From 13-1-40CM-70-15 sp964641215 (lineage in GTDB: Bacteria > Gemmatimonadota > Gemmatimonadetes > Gemmatimonadales > GWC2-71-9): DNA of 46,591 nucleotides. The stretch is from positions 1 through 46,591 of the forward strand of contig CAZXKD010000003.1 in the NCBI GenBank assembly GCA_964641215.1. The letters run 5' to 3'. Positions within the stretch are counted from its first letter, which is position 1, and every line of letters starts with the position of its first letter. A program made the position numbers and the translations under genes. Below, one piece after another: positions 15,450-23,233 of the stretch. The notes beneath the pieces were generated by a model, which made no database searches, was not told the origin of the DNA, and saw nothing but the letters and a program-made list of their open reading frames with translations.

Positions 15450-16073
15450 GTGGCGACTGTGAAAGAGATCCCCGCGAAGCTGGTGGCGGAGCTCCGCGCC
15501 CGGACGGGCGCGGGGATGATGGACTGCAAGAAGGCGCTGGAGGAAGCCGGCGGCGACCTGGCCAAAGCCGAGGAGATTCTGCGCGTCAAGTACGCCACGA
15601 AGGCCGCGCGGCGCGCGGAGCGCTCCGCCAAGGAAGGCATGATCGAGGCCTACATTCACTTCAACGGGAAAGTGGGCGTGCTCGTCGAGCTCAACTGCGA
15701 GACCGACTTCGTCGCCCGCACGGATGAGTTCCGACAACTCGCCAAAGACGTCGCGCTGCAGATCGCCTCCGCCAAGCCCCTGGCCGTACGGATCGAAGAG
15801 CTGCCGGCCGAGGTCGTGGAACGAGAGCGGCGCATCTACGAAGCCCAGGTCGCCGAGCAGAAGAAACCTGAGCCCATTCGAGCCAAGATCGTCGACGGCA
15901 TGCTGAAGAAGTACTTCGAGGAGCCCTGCCTGAGTCGGGCGCCCTTTATCAAGGAGCACAAGATAACAATCGGGAACCCGGGCCGGTCCTGTGCGGGCCA
16001 GAACGGGGAGAAGGGGGAGATCCGCCGCTTCGCCCGCTTCGGGCTAGGGGGGGAGGGGGGGGGGGGGGCCTGA
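15450..16073 (+). CDS. tsf: Translation elongation factor Ts
   Basis: Nucleotide exchange factor for EF-Tu. The 207 residues are the short form of the family. They carry the EF-Tu-contacting start (ELRARTGAGMMDCKKALEEAGGD), GVLVELNCETDFVART and the ending EIRRFARF. A segment near residues 173-183 (GNPGRSCAGQN) does not match the expected helix, although the spacing is right; the +1 frame there encodes a better match (VRARTG). The C-terminus after FARF is a Gly tail encoded by a G7 and a G14 run, so its exact sequence depends on tract length. GAGGAG precedes the GTG start. The stop abuts the pyrH start directly. Confidence 0.9.
   Translation: MATVKEIPAKLVAELRARTGAGMMDCKKALEEAGGDLAKAEEILRVKYATKAARRAERSAKEGMIEAYIHFNGKVGVLVELNCETDFVARTDEFRQLAKDVALQIASAKPLAVRIEELPAEVVERERRIYEAQVAEQKKPEPIRAKIVDGMLKKYFEEPCLSRAPFIKEHKITIGNPGRSCAGQNGEKGEIRRFARFGLGGEGGGGA
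16055..16068 (+). repeat. Homopolymer of 14 G at the end of tsf
   Basis: Fourteen consecutive G (16055-16068), preceded by seven G (16047-16053) and one A, three bases before the tsf stop. It is the longest homopolymer I noticed in the window and lies on the coding strand. Confidence 0.95.
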
Positions 16074-16790
16074 GTGGCGGCATCGCTCGCCTACCCGCGC
16101 GCCCTGCTCAAGATCTCCGGCGAGGCGTTCGCCGGGGGTCGGGACTCGGGGATCGACTTCGGGGTGCTCGACCGCCTCACCGAAGAGCTCAAGGGCGTGG
16201 CCGCCCTGGGGGTGCAGCTGGGCCTGGTCGTCGGGGGCGGCAACATCCTGCGCGGCGCCACGGCCAGCGAACAGGGGATGGACCGCGTCTCCGCCGACTA
16301 CATGGGGATGCTGGCCACGGTGATCAACGCCTTGGCGCTTCAGGACATCCTCGAGAAGAAAGGGCTCGACACGCGGGTCATGACGGCGATCCGCATGGAG
16401 GAGTTGGCCGAGCCCTACATCCGGCGTCGCGCGGTGCGCCACCTGGAGAAGGGCCGGATCGTCATTTTCGCGGGCGGCACGGGAAACCCGTACTTTTCCA
16501 CGGATACGGCCGCGGTGCTCCGGGCCCTGGAGATCGAAGCCAAGGTTCTGATGAAGGCGACCAACGTGGACGGCGTCTATACCGCCGATCCGAAGAAGAA
16601 CCCGAAGGCGCGGTTCATTCCCGAGCTGTCTTTCCAGGACGCGCTCGTGAAGGGATACGCCGTGATGGACGCGAACGCGTTCGGGCTGTGTAAGGAGAAC
16701 CGGCTGCCGATCGTGGTGTTTAACATCAACCAGCCCGGCGCGACGGCCAAAGTGCTGGCCGGCGAGCGCGTCGGCACCATCGTGCGATGA
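16074..16790 (+). CDS. pyrH: UMP kinase
   Basis: Phosphorylates UMP to UDP. It belongs to the amino acid kinase fold and is unrelated to cmk. The 238 residues show the start RALLKISGEAFAG, LVVGGGNILRG, DYMGMLATVINALALQD, VIFAGGTGNPYFSTDTAA and KATNVDGVYTADPKKNP. The length is typical. The GTG start follows the tsf stop with no spacer, so translation is probably coupled. The stop overlaps frr by 4 bases. Confidence 0.96.
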   Translation: MAASLAYPRALLKISGEAFAGGRDSGIDFGVLDRLTEELKGVAALGVQLGLVVGGGNILRGATASEQGMDRVSADYMGMLATVINALALQDILEKKGLDTRVMTAIRMEELAEPYIRRRAVRHLEKGRIVIFAGGTGNPYFSTDTAAVLRALEIEAKVLMKATNVDGVYTADPKKNPKARFIPELSFQDALVKGYAVMDANAFGLCKENRLPIVVFNINQPGATAKVLAGERVGTIVR

Positions 16791-17341
16791 CCACGCTCGC
16801 GGAGCACCTCAAGCAGGCGAAACAGGCGATGGACAAGTCGGTGGAGGCGGTGAAGCGCGAATTCGCCACCGTGCGCACCGGGAAGGCCACCACGTCGCTG
16901 CTCGACCTCGTGCGCGTCGAGGCCTATGGCAGCGAGATGCCCCTCAACCAGGTGGCGAGCGTTGCCGCCCCGGAGCCCAAGCTCCTGACCATTCAGCCCT
17001 GGGACAAGAGCCTCGTCAAGGCGGTCGAGAAGGCGATCCTGGCCTCCGATCTGGGACTCACGCCCTCCAACGACGGCAACCTCATCCGCATTCCTCTGCC
17101 GCCGCTCACGGAGGAGCGCCGCAGGGAGCTGGTGAAGGTCGTGCACAAATTCGCCGAAGAGGGGCGTGTCGGCGTGCGCCGCGCCCGCACGGAGGCGATC
17201 ACCAAGATCAAGAAAACCGAGCACGTCTCTCAAGACGACCAGAAGCATGCCGAGAAGGAGGCGCAGAAGCTGCACGACGATCATCTGAAGCTCGTGGAAG
17301 AGCTGGTCAAAGCCAAAGAGGCGGAGATCATGGAGGTCTGA
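16787..17341 (+). CDS. frr: Ribosome recycling factor
   Basis: Splits post-termination ribosomes together with EF-G. The 184 residues have the usual three-helix bundle plus beta domain. Landmarks are the VRTGKAT loop, EAYGSEMPLNQVASV, QPWDKSLVKAVEKAI, PLPPLTEERRRELVK and VRRARTEA. The ATG overlaps the pyrH stop. The order tsf-pyrH-frr-uppS-cdsA is a widely conserved bacterial string. Confidence 0.96.
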   Translation: MTTLAEHLKQAKQAMDKSVEAVKREFATVRTGKATTSLLDLVRVEAYGSEMPLNQVASVAAPEPKLLTIQPWDKSLVKAVEKAILASDLGLTPSNDGNLIRIPLPPLTEERRRELVKVVHKFAEEGRVGVRRARTEAITKIKKTEHVSQDDQKHAEKEAQKLHDDHLKLVEELVKAKEAEIMEV

Positions 17342-17342
17342 C

Positions 17343-18083
17343 GTGGGCGACGACCTCCTCGCCAAGATCCGGTTGGGGGGCGCGGTGCCGCGCCACGTCG
17401 CCATCATCATGGATGGCAACGGGCGCTGGGCGCGCGAGCGGCACCTGCCGCGCCCCCTGGGGCATCGCGCCGGGATGAACGCGGTGCGCGAAGTCGTGGA
17501 AGGGGCGATCGAGGCCGGTCTGGAGGTGCTCACGTTGTTCGCCTTCTCCGAGGAGAACTGGCAGCGACCCCCGACGGAGATTTCGGCCCTGATGGACCTG
17601 CTGGAGGAGTACATCGCGCGGGAGGTGGAGGAGTTGCGCGAGCAGGGAGTGCGCGTGCACGTGCTGGGCGACCGCGCCCGCCTGGCACCCGGCGCGCGGG
17701 CGGCGGTCGAGCGCGTCGAGCGCGATACGGGGAATGGCACGCGCCTCTCCCTCAACCTGTGTATCTCCTATTCGTCGCGCGCCGAGATCGCCCGGGCGGC
17801 GCGGCTGCTGGCCGAGCAGGTGCTCAAGGGCGTCACGAAGCTCGAGGCCATCGACGAGGCGGCGCTGCAAGAGCAGCTGTACACGGCCCCCTGGCGCGAC
17901 CCCGATCTGCTGATCCGCACCTCCGGTGAACAACGCCTCTCCAATTTCCTGCTGTGGCAGTTGGCCTACACCGAGCTCCACATTACGCCCGTGCTGTGGC
18001 CGGACTTCACCCGTCGTGAGCTGTTCGAGGCCATCCTCGACTACCAGCGGCGTGAGCGGCGCTTCGGCAAAGTCACCGCGTAA
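17343..18083 (+). CDS. uppS: Undecaprenyl diphosphate synthase
   Basis: Makes the C55 lipid carrier for peptidoglycan and other envelope polymers by cis-condensation of isopentenyl units. The 246 residues carry HVAIIMDGNGRWA with the catalytic Asp, GHRAGMNAVREV, TLFAFSEENWQRP, and the C-terminal DPDLLIRTSGEQRLSNFLLWQ. GTG is one base after the frr stop. It overlaps cdsA by one base. It links to dxr and rseP downstream as an isoprenoid/envelope block. Confidence 0.95.
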   Translation: MGDDLLAKIRLGGAVPRHVAIIMDGNGRWARERHLPRPLGHRAGMNAVREVVEGAIEAGLEVLTLFAFSEENWQRPPTEISALMDLLEEYIAREVEELREQGVRVHVLGDRARLAPGARAAVERVERDTGNGTRLSLNLCISYSSRAEIARAARLLAEQVLKGVTKLEAIDEAALQEQLYTAPWRDPDLLIRTSGEQRLSNFLLWQLAYTELHITPVLWPDFTRRELFEAILDYQRRERRFGKVTA

Positions 18084-18958
18084 TGACCTCCAACCTGGGG
18101 CAGCGCGTCGCCGTCTCGGCGATTGCCATTCCGTTGGCGGTGGGCCTCATCCGGCTGGGCGGCTGGCCGCTCGCTGCGGCCATCGCCGTCCTGGGCGTCC
18201 TCGGCACGCGGGAGGTCTACGGCCTCGCGCGGCGTCAGGGCATCGAGGCGCTGCCGCTGGCGGGCTACGGTGCCGCCGCGGCCATCCCGCTCGCCGCGCT
18301 CTGGGCCCAGGGCTCTCCGCGCCAGTGGGCGGAGCCCGCGCTGTACGCCGGCGCCGTCTGGCTGATGGTGGTGCTGGTCACCGCCATGGCGCGCGGGCCG
18401 GGCGCGCGCCCGCTCAGTGCCGTGGCCATCACGATCTTCGGGGCGCTGTACGCATCGGGGCTGCTGTCGTTCCTGCTCGCGATTCGGCATGGGAAGGGAG
18501 GGGCCGGAGGGAACGACGGGGTCGCCGCCGCGTGGCCTGCTACCTGGCTGGTGCTGCTCCCGCTCGGGCTCACCTGGATCGGGGACACGTGCGCCATGGC
18601 CGCCGGAACGCTGCTGGGCGGCCCCAAGCTCGCGCCGGTGCTGTCCCCCAGGAAGACGTGGGCCGGGGCGATCGGGGGCACTGTGGGAGGGCTGGCCGCG
18701 GCATTGCTCATCGGACGGCTGATTCTGCCGCGCGTCGGCGTGCACCTGGCGGTGTGGCAGCTGGCCACGGTGGGCGGGATCCTGGCGGTCGCGGGGCAGG
18801 TGGGAGACGTCGCCGAGTCGTTGCTCAAGCGCGAGGCGGGCGTAAAGGACTCCTCCACATTGATCCCCGGCCACGGGGGGGTGCTGGACCGACTGGACTC
18901 GCTCTACTTCGTGCTCCCCTCGGCTGCCGGCCTGTACAAGCTGCTGGGGATCGTATGA
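18083..18958 (+). CDS. cdsA: Phosphatidate cytidylyltransferase
   Basis: Makes CDP-diacylglycerol from phosphatidate and CTP at the inner membrane. The 291-residue protein is mostly hydrophobic, with about seven or eight membrane segments. It ends in the family signature: SPRKTWAGAIGGTVGG, then GQVGDVAESLLKREAGVKDSS and PGHGGVLDRLDSL. A G-rich stretch near residue 137-145 (GKGGAGG) lies in a loop between membrane segments. The ATG overlaps the uppS stop and the TGA overlaps the dxr ATG. Confidence 0.94.
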   Translation: MTSNLGQRVAVSAIAIPLAVGLIRLGGWPLAAAIAVLGVLGTREVYGLARRQGIEALPLAGYGAAAAIPLAALWAQGSPRQWAEPALYAGAVWLMVVLVTAMARGPGARPLSAVAITIFGALYASGLLSFLLAIRHGKGGAGGNDGVAAAWPATWLVLLPLGLTWIGDTCAMAAGTLLGGPKLAPVLSPRKTWAGAIGGTVGGLAAALLIGRLILPRVGVHLAVWQLATVGGILAVAGQVGDVAESLLKREAGVKDSSTLIPGHGGVLDRLDSLYFVLPSAAGLYKLLGIV

Positions 18959-20088
18959 GCGTCGGCGTCGCCGTGCTCGGCTCGACCGGCTCCATCGGCT
19001 GCTCCACGCTGCAGGTGCTCGCCCGGCAGCGGCAACGATTCCACGTTGTCGCCCTCACGGCGCACTCCAACCGGGACCTGCTCGCCCGCCAGGCGGACGA
19101 GTGGCAGCCCGCCTACGTCGGACTCGTCAATGACGGGGCTCGGGGCTCGGGGCTCGAAGCTCGGGGCTCGGGCGTCGGCTGCCTCGTGGAGGCGGCGACG
19201 CATCCCGACGCGCGCATCGTCGTGAACGGGATCGTCGGCGCGGCCGGGCTCGAGGCGACGCTCGCCGCCCTGCGGGCCGGCAAGCGCGTGGCGCTTGCCA
19301 ACAAGGAGACGCTCGTCATGGCGGGCGAGCTGGTGACACGCGCCGCGCGGGACGGCGGCGGCGAGATCGTCCCAGTGGACTCCGAGCACAGCGCCGTGCT
19401 GCAGTGCGTCGCCGGCCGGCGGCCCGTCGAGCTGTCGCGCCTCATCTTGACGGCGTCCGGCGGGCCATTCCGCACCTGGACGCCGGCGCGCGTCTCGGAC
19501 GCCACCGTCGAGGAGGCGTTGCGCCACCCCACCTGGAAGATGGGCAGGAAAATCACGGTGGATTCCGCGACGCTCGTCAACAAGGCGCTCGAGGTGATCG
19601 AAGCCCACTTCCTTTTCGGCATCGAGTACGACCAGGTGGAGGTCGTGGTGCACCCCCAGTCCATCGTGCACGCCTTCTGCGAATTCGTGGACGGCTCGGT
19701 GCTGGCGCAGGTTGGCTTCCCGACTATGGAGCTTCCCATCCTGTACGCGTTGACGCACCCCGAGCGGGTGCCCGACTCCGGGACGCGGCGCTTCGACCCT
19801 GTGGCGGTGGGCAGCCTGACGTTCGAGGCGGTCTCGGCGGAACTGTTCCCCGCCTATGCGTTGGGTCGGGCCGCGGCGCGCGCTGGCGGCACCGGCCCGG
19901 CCGTGTTCAACGCCGCCAACGAGGTCGCCGTGCAGCTGTTCCTGGAGGGCAAGATCCGGTTCGGGCAGGTCGCGGGAATCATCGGGCGCGCGCTCGACGG
20001 GCACCGGTCCGGCGACGCCGCGACCTTGGACGGGGTGCTCGCCGCCGACGCCGAAGCGCGGCGGCTGGCGCGGGAGGCCGCGTGCTGA
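18955..20088 (+). CDS. dxr: 1-deoxy-D-xylulose 5-phosphate reductoisomerase
   Basis: Forms 2-C-methyl-D-erythritol 4-phosphate with NADPH, the committed step of the MEP isoprenoid pathway, and thereby supplies UppS. The 377 residues contain the NADPH motif LGSTGSIG, ANKETLVMAGE, VPVDSEHSAVLQC, TASGGPFR, HPTWKMGRKITVDSATLVNKALEVIEA (read in two blocks) and PTMELPILYAL. A heptamer array at about residues 61-72 encodes GARGSGLEARGSG in the loop between the second strand of the nucleotide-binding domain and the next helix. The ATG overlaps the cdsA stop by 4 bases; the 3' end overlaps rseP by 7. Confidence 0.95.
   Translation: MSVGVAVLGSTGSIGCSTLQVLARQRQRFHVVALTAHSNRDLLARQADEWQPAYVGLVNDGARGSGLEARGSGVGCLVEAATHPDARIVVNGIVGAAGLEATLAALRAGKRVALANKETLVMAGELVTRAARDGGGEIVPVDSEHSAVLQCVAGRRPVELSRLILTASGGPFRTWTPARVSDATVEEALRHPTWKMGRKITVDSATLVNKALEVIEAHFLFGIEYDQVEVVVHPQSIVHAFCEFVDGSVLAQVGFPTMELPILYALTHPERVPDSGTRRFDPVAVGSLTFEAVSAELFPAYALGRAAARAGGTGPAVFNAANEVAVQLFLEGKIRFGQVAGIIGRALDGHRSGDAATLDGVLAADAEARRLAREAAC
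19135..19169 (+). repeat. In-frame heptamer array in dxr
   Basis: Five tandem units: GGGGCTC at 19135, 19142, 19149 and 19163, and GAAGCTC at 19156. A degenerate sixth (GGGCGTC) follows at 19170. The array lies within the NADPH-binding domain of dxr. Confidence 0.9.
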
Positions 20089-21473
20089 CGATCGTGGCGT
20101 TCCTGGTCGTCATCGGCGTCCTGATCCTGGTGCATGAGTCCGGTCACTTCATCGCCGCGAAGGCCGTCGGCATCCAGGTGCTGCGGTTCTCTCTCGGCTT
20201 CGGGCGTCCGCTGCTGGCCTGGCGACGGGGCGAGACGGAATACTGGATCTCTTGGTTGCCGATCGGCGGCTACGTGAAAATGGCCGGGCTGGAAGACGAG
20301 GGCATGGCCGGCGAGGTCGAAGGCGGCAGATCGGACGTGCCGGTCGACCCCGCCCGGGCCTTCGACCGGCAGCCGTTGTGGGCTCGCGCGGTGGTGCTGC
20401 TGGCCGGCGTCACCATGAACCTCGTGCTCGCATTCCTGGTGTACACAGGGCTCGCCGGCTCGGTGGGTGTGAACCGCACGAACACGACGCAGATCGACAC
20501 CGTCTGGTCCTCGGTCTTGCCCAAGGGAGCCGAGGGGCTGGGCCGGCTGCAACGGGGAGATCGGATCGTCACGATCAACGGGGATTCCGTTCACACCTGG
20601 GAGGAAATCATCGAGAGGCTCGCAACCCAGGCCCCGCCCCTGCGCATTGGGGTCGCGGGGGGACGGTGGGACGGGGGGAGGGAGGGCACGACGCCCATCG
20701 TGCTCGACGTGCCCCGTGAAGAGGGAGCGCGCCTCGCGTTGCTTCACGCGATCGACTATTACTTCCCGGCCCGCATCGAGAGCGTGCAGTCCGGTCTCCC
20801 GGGGGACCGCGGTGGCCTGAAGCCCGGGGACCTGGTCGTGCGGGCCAATACCGACACCATCACGTCCTGGATGCAGTTTACGCGGCTCATCCGACGGAGC
20901 ATTCATCGCCCCGTGGACGTGATGGTCGCGCGCGACCATCGGCCGGTCGTCGCGCGGATCGTGCCGGAGCGGCGGTACGGACCGGACCCTCACACCGGGA
21001 CGGATGGCGCGTACGGCTTCGTGGGCATCGGGCCGGTGACTCCTTCCACGCGTCAGCACTTCGGTGCGATCGGCGCCCTCGAGGAAGGAGCCCGGACGAC
21101 CGTAGGAATGGTCGGGCAAATCGTCTCGATCGTGAAAGGTCTCGTCAGCGGGGAGCTGTCGGTCCGGCAGCTGGGCGGCCCGATCGCCATCGCGCAACAA
21201 TCGGGTCAGGCGGCGCGACTGGGCTGGGAGAGCTTCCTCGTCTTCCTGGCGTTCGTGTCGGTGACTCTCGCGGTGTTGAACCTGCTCCCCATCCCGCTCC
21301 TGGACGGCGGCCAGGTCGTTTTCCTCCTGGCGGAGGCGATCCGCCGCCGGCCGCTGTCGGTGGCGCTGCGGCAGCGTCTGACTCAGGTTGGATTCGTGCT
21401 GATCGTCGGCCTCATGCTCCTGGCGACCTCCAACGATTTGATCCGCCTGTTCAGCAGTGTCTTCAGCCATTAG
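20082..21473 (+). CDS. rseP: Site-2 intramembrane metalloprotease RseP
   Basis: Cleaves membrane proteins within the bilayer, classically anti-sigma factors and signal-peptide remnants. The 463 residues begin with a membrane segment carrying the zinc motif HESGH (18-22) and then GFGRPLLAW. Two PDZ domains occupy roughly residues 120-310. The C-terminal membrane segments hold NLLPIPLLDGGQ with the third zinc ligand Asp. A G-rich tract (20657-20688, four 8-bp units) encodes GGRWDGGREG in the first PDZ region. The GTG at 20082 overlaps dxr. The 3' end overlaps the next small gene by 17 bases. Confidence 0.93.
   Translation: MLTIVAFLVVIGVLILVHESGHFIAAKAVGIQVLRFSLGFGRPLLAWRRGETEYWISWLPIGGYVKMAGLEDEGMAGEVEGGRSDVPVDPARAFDRQPLWARAVVLLAGVTMNLVLAFLVYTGLAGSVGVNRTNTTQIDTVWSSVLPKGAEGLGRLQRGDRIVTINGDSVHTWEEIIERLATQAPPLRIGVAGGRWDGGREGTTPIVLDVPREEGARLALLHAIDYYFPARIESVQSGLPGDRGGLKPGDLVVRANTDTITSWMQFTRLIRRSIHRPVDVMVARDHRPVVARIVPERRYGPDPHTGTDGAYGFVGIGPVTPSTRQHFGAIGALEEGARTTVGMVGQIVSIVKGLVSGELSVRQLGGPIAIAQQSGQAARLGWESFLVFLAFVSVTLAVLNLLPIPLLDGGQVVFLLAEAIRRRPLSVALRQRLTQVGFVLIVGLMLLATSNDLIRLFSSVFSH
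20657..20688 (+). repeat. G-rich octamer array in rseP
   Basis: Four 8-bp units, GGGGGGAC (20657), GGTGGGAC (20665), GGGGGGAG (20673) and GGAGGGCA (20681), encode a Gly-rich loop. Several G-tracts of three or more on the coding strand make it a possible G-quadruplex. Confidence 0.7.
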
Positions 21474-21843
21474 CCTAACCCTCCAGGCTTTCCTGGCCGG
21501 GCGCGTCCCCGCCGAGCGTGTCGTCGCGATGGTGGCGGGGACATACTACCGGGAAACGGGAATCGGGACACGGGAAACGTGGGGGCCGCTGATAGAGGTT
21601 ATCGAGCGAGCTCACCCAGGGATTGTTCAGCTGGCCGGAACCGCGGACCGTCCCGGGTTTGCGGTCCGGCTGGCCGAGCGGCCGTTCCCGAAGGAGTACG
21701 AGCCTGACTTGAAGCGCGCCGCCGCCGCGATTCTGCTGACGCTCGGGGAAGACCGAGGGGAGACGGGAAACGAGAGCCGGCCGATCGGCCTGGTGGGCAG
21801 ACTCTTGGGGAGCGTACGCCGTCTGTTCAGCGCATCAGCTTGA
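21457..21843 (+). CDS. Small protein of unknown function downstream of rseP
   Basis: The 128-residue product has no family I recognise. It is predicted cytosolic: no signal peptide or membrane segment, and a mixed helical composition. The segment RVPAERVVAMVAGTYY, then WGPLIEVIERAHPGIVQLAG, looks like conserved protein, and the C-terminus is basic (VGRLLGSVRRLFSASA). The GTG at 21457 overlaps rseP by 17 bases, suggesting translational coupling. The 3' end overlaps the convergent kinase gene by 17 bases. A heptamer array lies at about residues 32-41. The position between rseP and a kinase hints at envelope signalling, but no function can be assigned. Confidence 0.65.
   Translation: MSSAISLTLQAFLAGRVPAERVVAMVAGTYYRETGIGTRETWGPLIEVIERAHPGIVQLAGTADRPGFAVRLAERPFPKEYEPDLKRAAAAILLTLGEDRGETGNESRPIGLVGRLLGSVRRLFSASA
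21550..21577 (+). repeat. In-frame heptamer array in the small gene after rseP
   Basis: Four tandem units: CGGGAAA at 21550 and 21571, CGGGAAT at 21557, CGGGACA at 21564. It is a circular permutation of the cmk unit GGGAAAC. Confidence 0.9.
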
Positions 21844-22822
21844 CCACCAACGCGATCAGGATCACCAGGCCGACGACCACGCCAGCGATCAGCATCCACG
21901 CCGTCCGCGATCGCCGGCGCAACTGGCCCGTGATCGCCAGGTGTTGGTAGGTGGCGATCGGGGCCGCGCCCACCTCGATCGTCGCCCGCCGCTTGTCCGA
22001 GACCTCCTGCAGGTCGGCAAGGAGCTCGTCGGCGACCTTGTAGCGGTCGTCGGGATGCTTGGCCAGGCACTTGAGCACCACCCGCTCGAAGCGCTTGGTC
22101 AGGTCGGACCGCTTCTTGCGCAGCGGCGGCGGGGGATCCTCGACGTGCATCCGGGCCAGCTCGAACCAATCGGTCGACGTGAAGGGCACTTCGCCGGTGG
22201 CCGCTTTGTACAGGGTCACGCCGAGCGCGTAAAAGTCCACTCGCTGGTCCAAGGGGCGACCCTGCGCCTGCTCCGGGGAGAGGTAGTGCGGTGTGCCGAT
22301 CGTCATGTTCACGCCGGTCGAGGCGACGTAGCCGGAGACCGCGCGGGCGATGCCGAAGTCGGTGATCACCGCGCTGCCATCGGAGCGAATCAGGACGTTA
22401 TCGGTCTTCAGGTCGCGGTGGATCACGCCCTGGGCGTGCGCGAAGCCGAGCGCCTGCGCGAGGTCCTGCGCCAGACGAACGATGTCGGCTTCAGGGAGTG
22501 GGCCTTCGCGGGCGATGCGCGCGCCCAGGCTGTCGGCACAGAGATCCATCGCGAAATACACGTTCCCGCCGCTTTTGCCGACGGAGCGGATGTGAATGAT
22601 GTTCGCGTGCTGCAGGTACGCGGCCGTCTCAGCCTCGTTGCGGAACCGCGACTCGAACTGCGGATCGCCGGCGTAGCGCGGTTTCAGCACTTTCACCGCC
22701 ACCGGTGTGCCGTCGGCCTCACGGCCAACGAACACCCAGGCGAAGCCGCCCTGGCCGAGGAGCCGTTCCAGCACGTAGGGGCCAAGCGACTGGCCGACGA
22801 GATCCGTAGGGGCGTGGGTCAC
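21827..22822 (-). CDS. Serine/threonine protein kinase with a C-terminal membrane anchor
   Basis: A PknB-like Hanks-type kinase of 331 residues. The kinase domain (about 16-275) is complete: Gly loop LLGQGGFAWVF, Lys44 in VAVKVLK, Glu63 or Glu65 in the C-helix, catalytic HRDLKTDN (Asp137), DFG (Asp155), and TIGTPHYLSPEQ in the activation segment. A single membrane segment lies at about 308-328, with only two or three residues after it, so there is no extracellular sensor domain and the kinase domain faces the cytosol. The start is GTG at 22822. It runs convergent to the small gene and divergent from rpsO. Substrates are not evident from context. Confidence 0.92.
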   Translation of the reverse strand: MTHAPTDLVGQSLGPYVLERLLGQGGFAWVFVGREADGTPVAVKVLKPRYAGDPQFESRFRNEAETAAYLQHANIIHIRSVGKSGGNVYFAMDLCADSLGARIAREGPLPEADIVRLAQDLAQALGFAHAQGVIHRDLKTDNVLIRSDGSAVITDFGIARAVSGYVASTGVNMTIGTPHYLSPEQAQGRPLDQRVDFYALGVTLYKAATGEVPFTSTDWFELARMHVEDPPPPLRKKRSDLTKRFERVVLKCLAKHPDDRYKVADELLADLQEVSDKRRATIEVGAAPIATYQHLAITGQLRRRSRTAWMLIAGVVVGLVILIALVVKLMR

Positions 22823-22830
22823 GAATGGGC

Positions 22831-22859
22831 TTTACAAAGGGTTGGGGTGCCTCTAACTT
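22831..22859 (+). promoter_or_regulatory. Promoter of rpsO
   Basis: TTTACA (22831-22836), a 17-base spacer and TAACTT (22854-22859) in the 70-base divergent region. The predicted leader to the rpsO ATG is about 27 bases. Confidence 0.55.
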
Positions 22860-22892
22860 ACGCCGCGACTAACGATTAGGGAACTCGGGATC

Positions 22893-23150
22893 ATGTACGA
22901 CAAGACGACGCCGGTTCGGAAGTACGGGCAGCACGACAAGGACACCGGCTCCACGCCGGTCCAGATCGCGCTGCTCACCGAGCGGATCAACAGCCTCACC
23001 GATCACTTCCGGGTGCACGCCAAGGACTACCACGGGCAGCGGGGCTTGCTGAAGATGGTGAGCCAGCGCCGCCGCCTGCTGGAGTATCTGAAGCGGACCG
23101 ACCTGGCACGGTATCGGCAGCTCCTCGACGAGCTGGGACTCCGCCACTAG
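22893..23150 (+). CDS. rpsO: 30S ribosomal protein S15
   Basis: A primary 16S rRNA-binding protein. The 85 residues lack the first few residues of the common 89-residue form. They keep HDKDTGSTPVQIALLTERINSLTDHF, the KDYHGQRGLLKMVSQRRRLLEYLKR signature (read in two parts), and the final helix ending DELGLRH. The ATG at 22893 is the first plausible start. It pairs with pnp, as in most bacteria, separated by a hairpin. Confidence 0.96.
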   Translation: MYDKTTPVRKYGQHDKDTGSTPVQIALLTERINSLTDHFRVHAKDYHGQRGLLKMVSQRRRLLEYLKRTDLARYRQLLDELGLRH

Positions 23151-23171
23151 ATGATCAAGGCGTCGCGCGGG

Positions 23172-23209
23172 GCGCCCCGGGAAGAGCACCGGGGCGCTCG
23201 GCGTGTTTT
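23172..23209 (+). terminator. Hairpin with T-run between rpsO and pnp
   Basis: A 9-bp stem (GCGCCCCGG at 23172-23180 with 23189-23197), an 8-base loop, then TTTT at 23206-23209. It is a likely partial terminator. In other bacteria a structure at this place is processed by RNase III for pnp autoregulation; whether that happens here is inference. Confidence 0.65.
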
Positions 23210-23233
23210 CCTGTGCTCTAGACAGGCAGCAGA

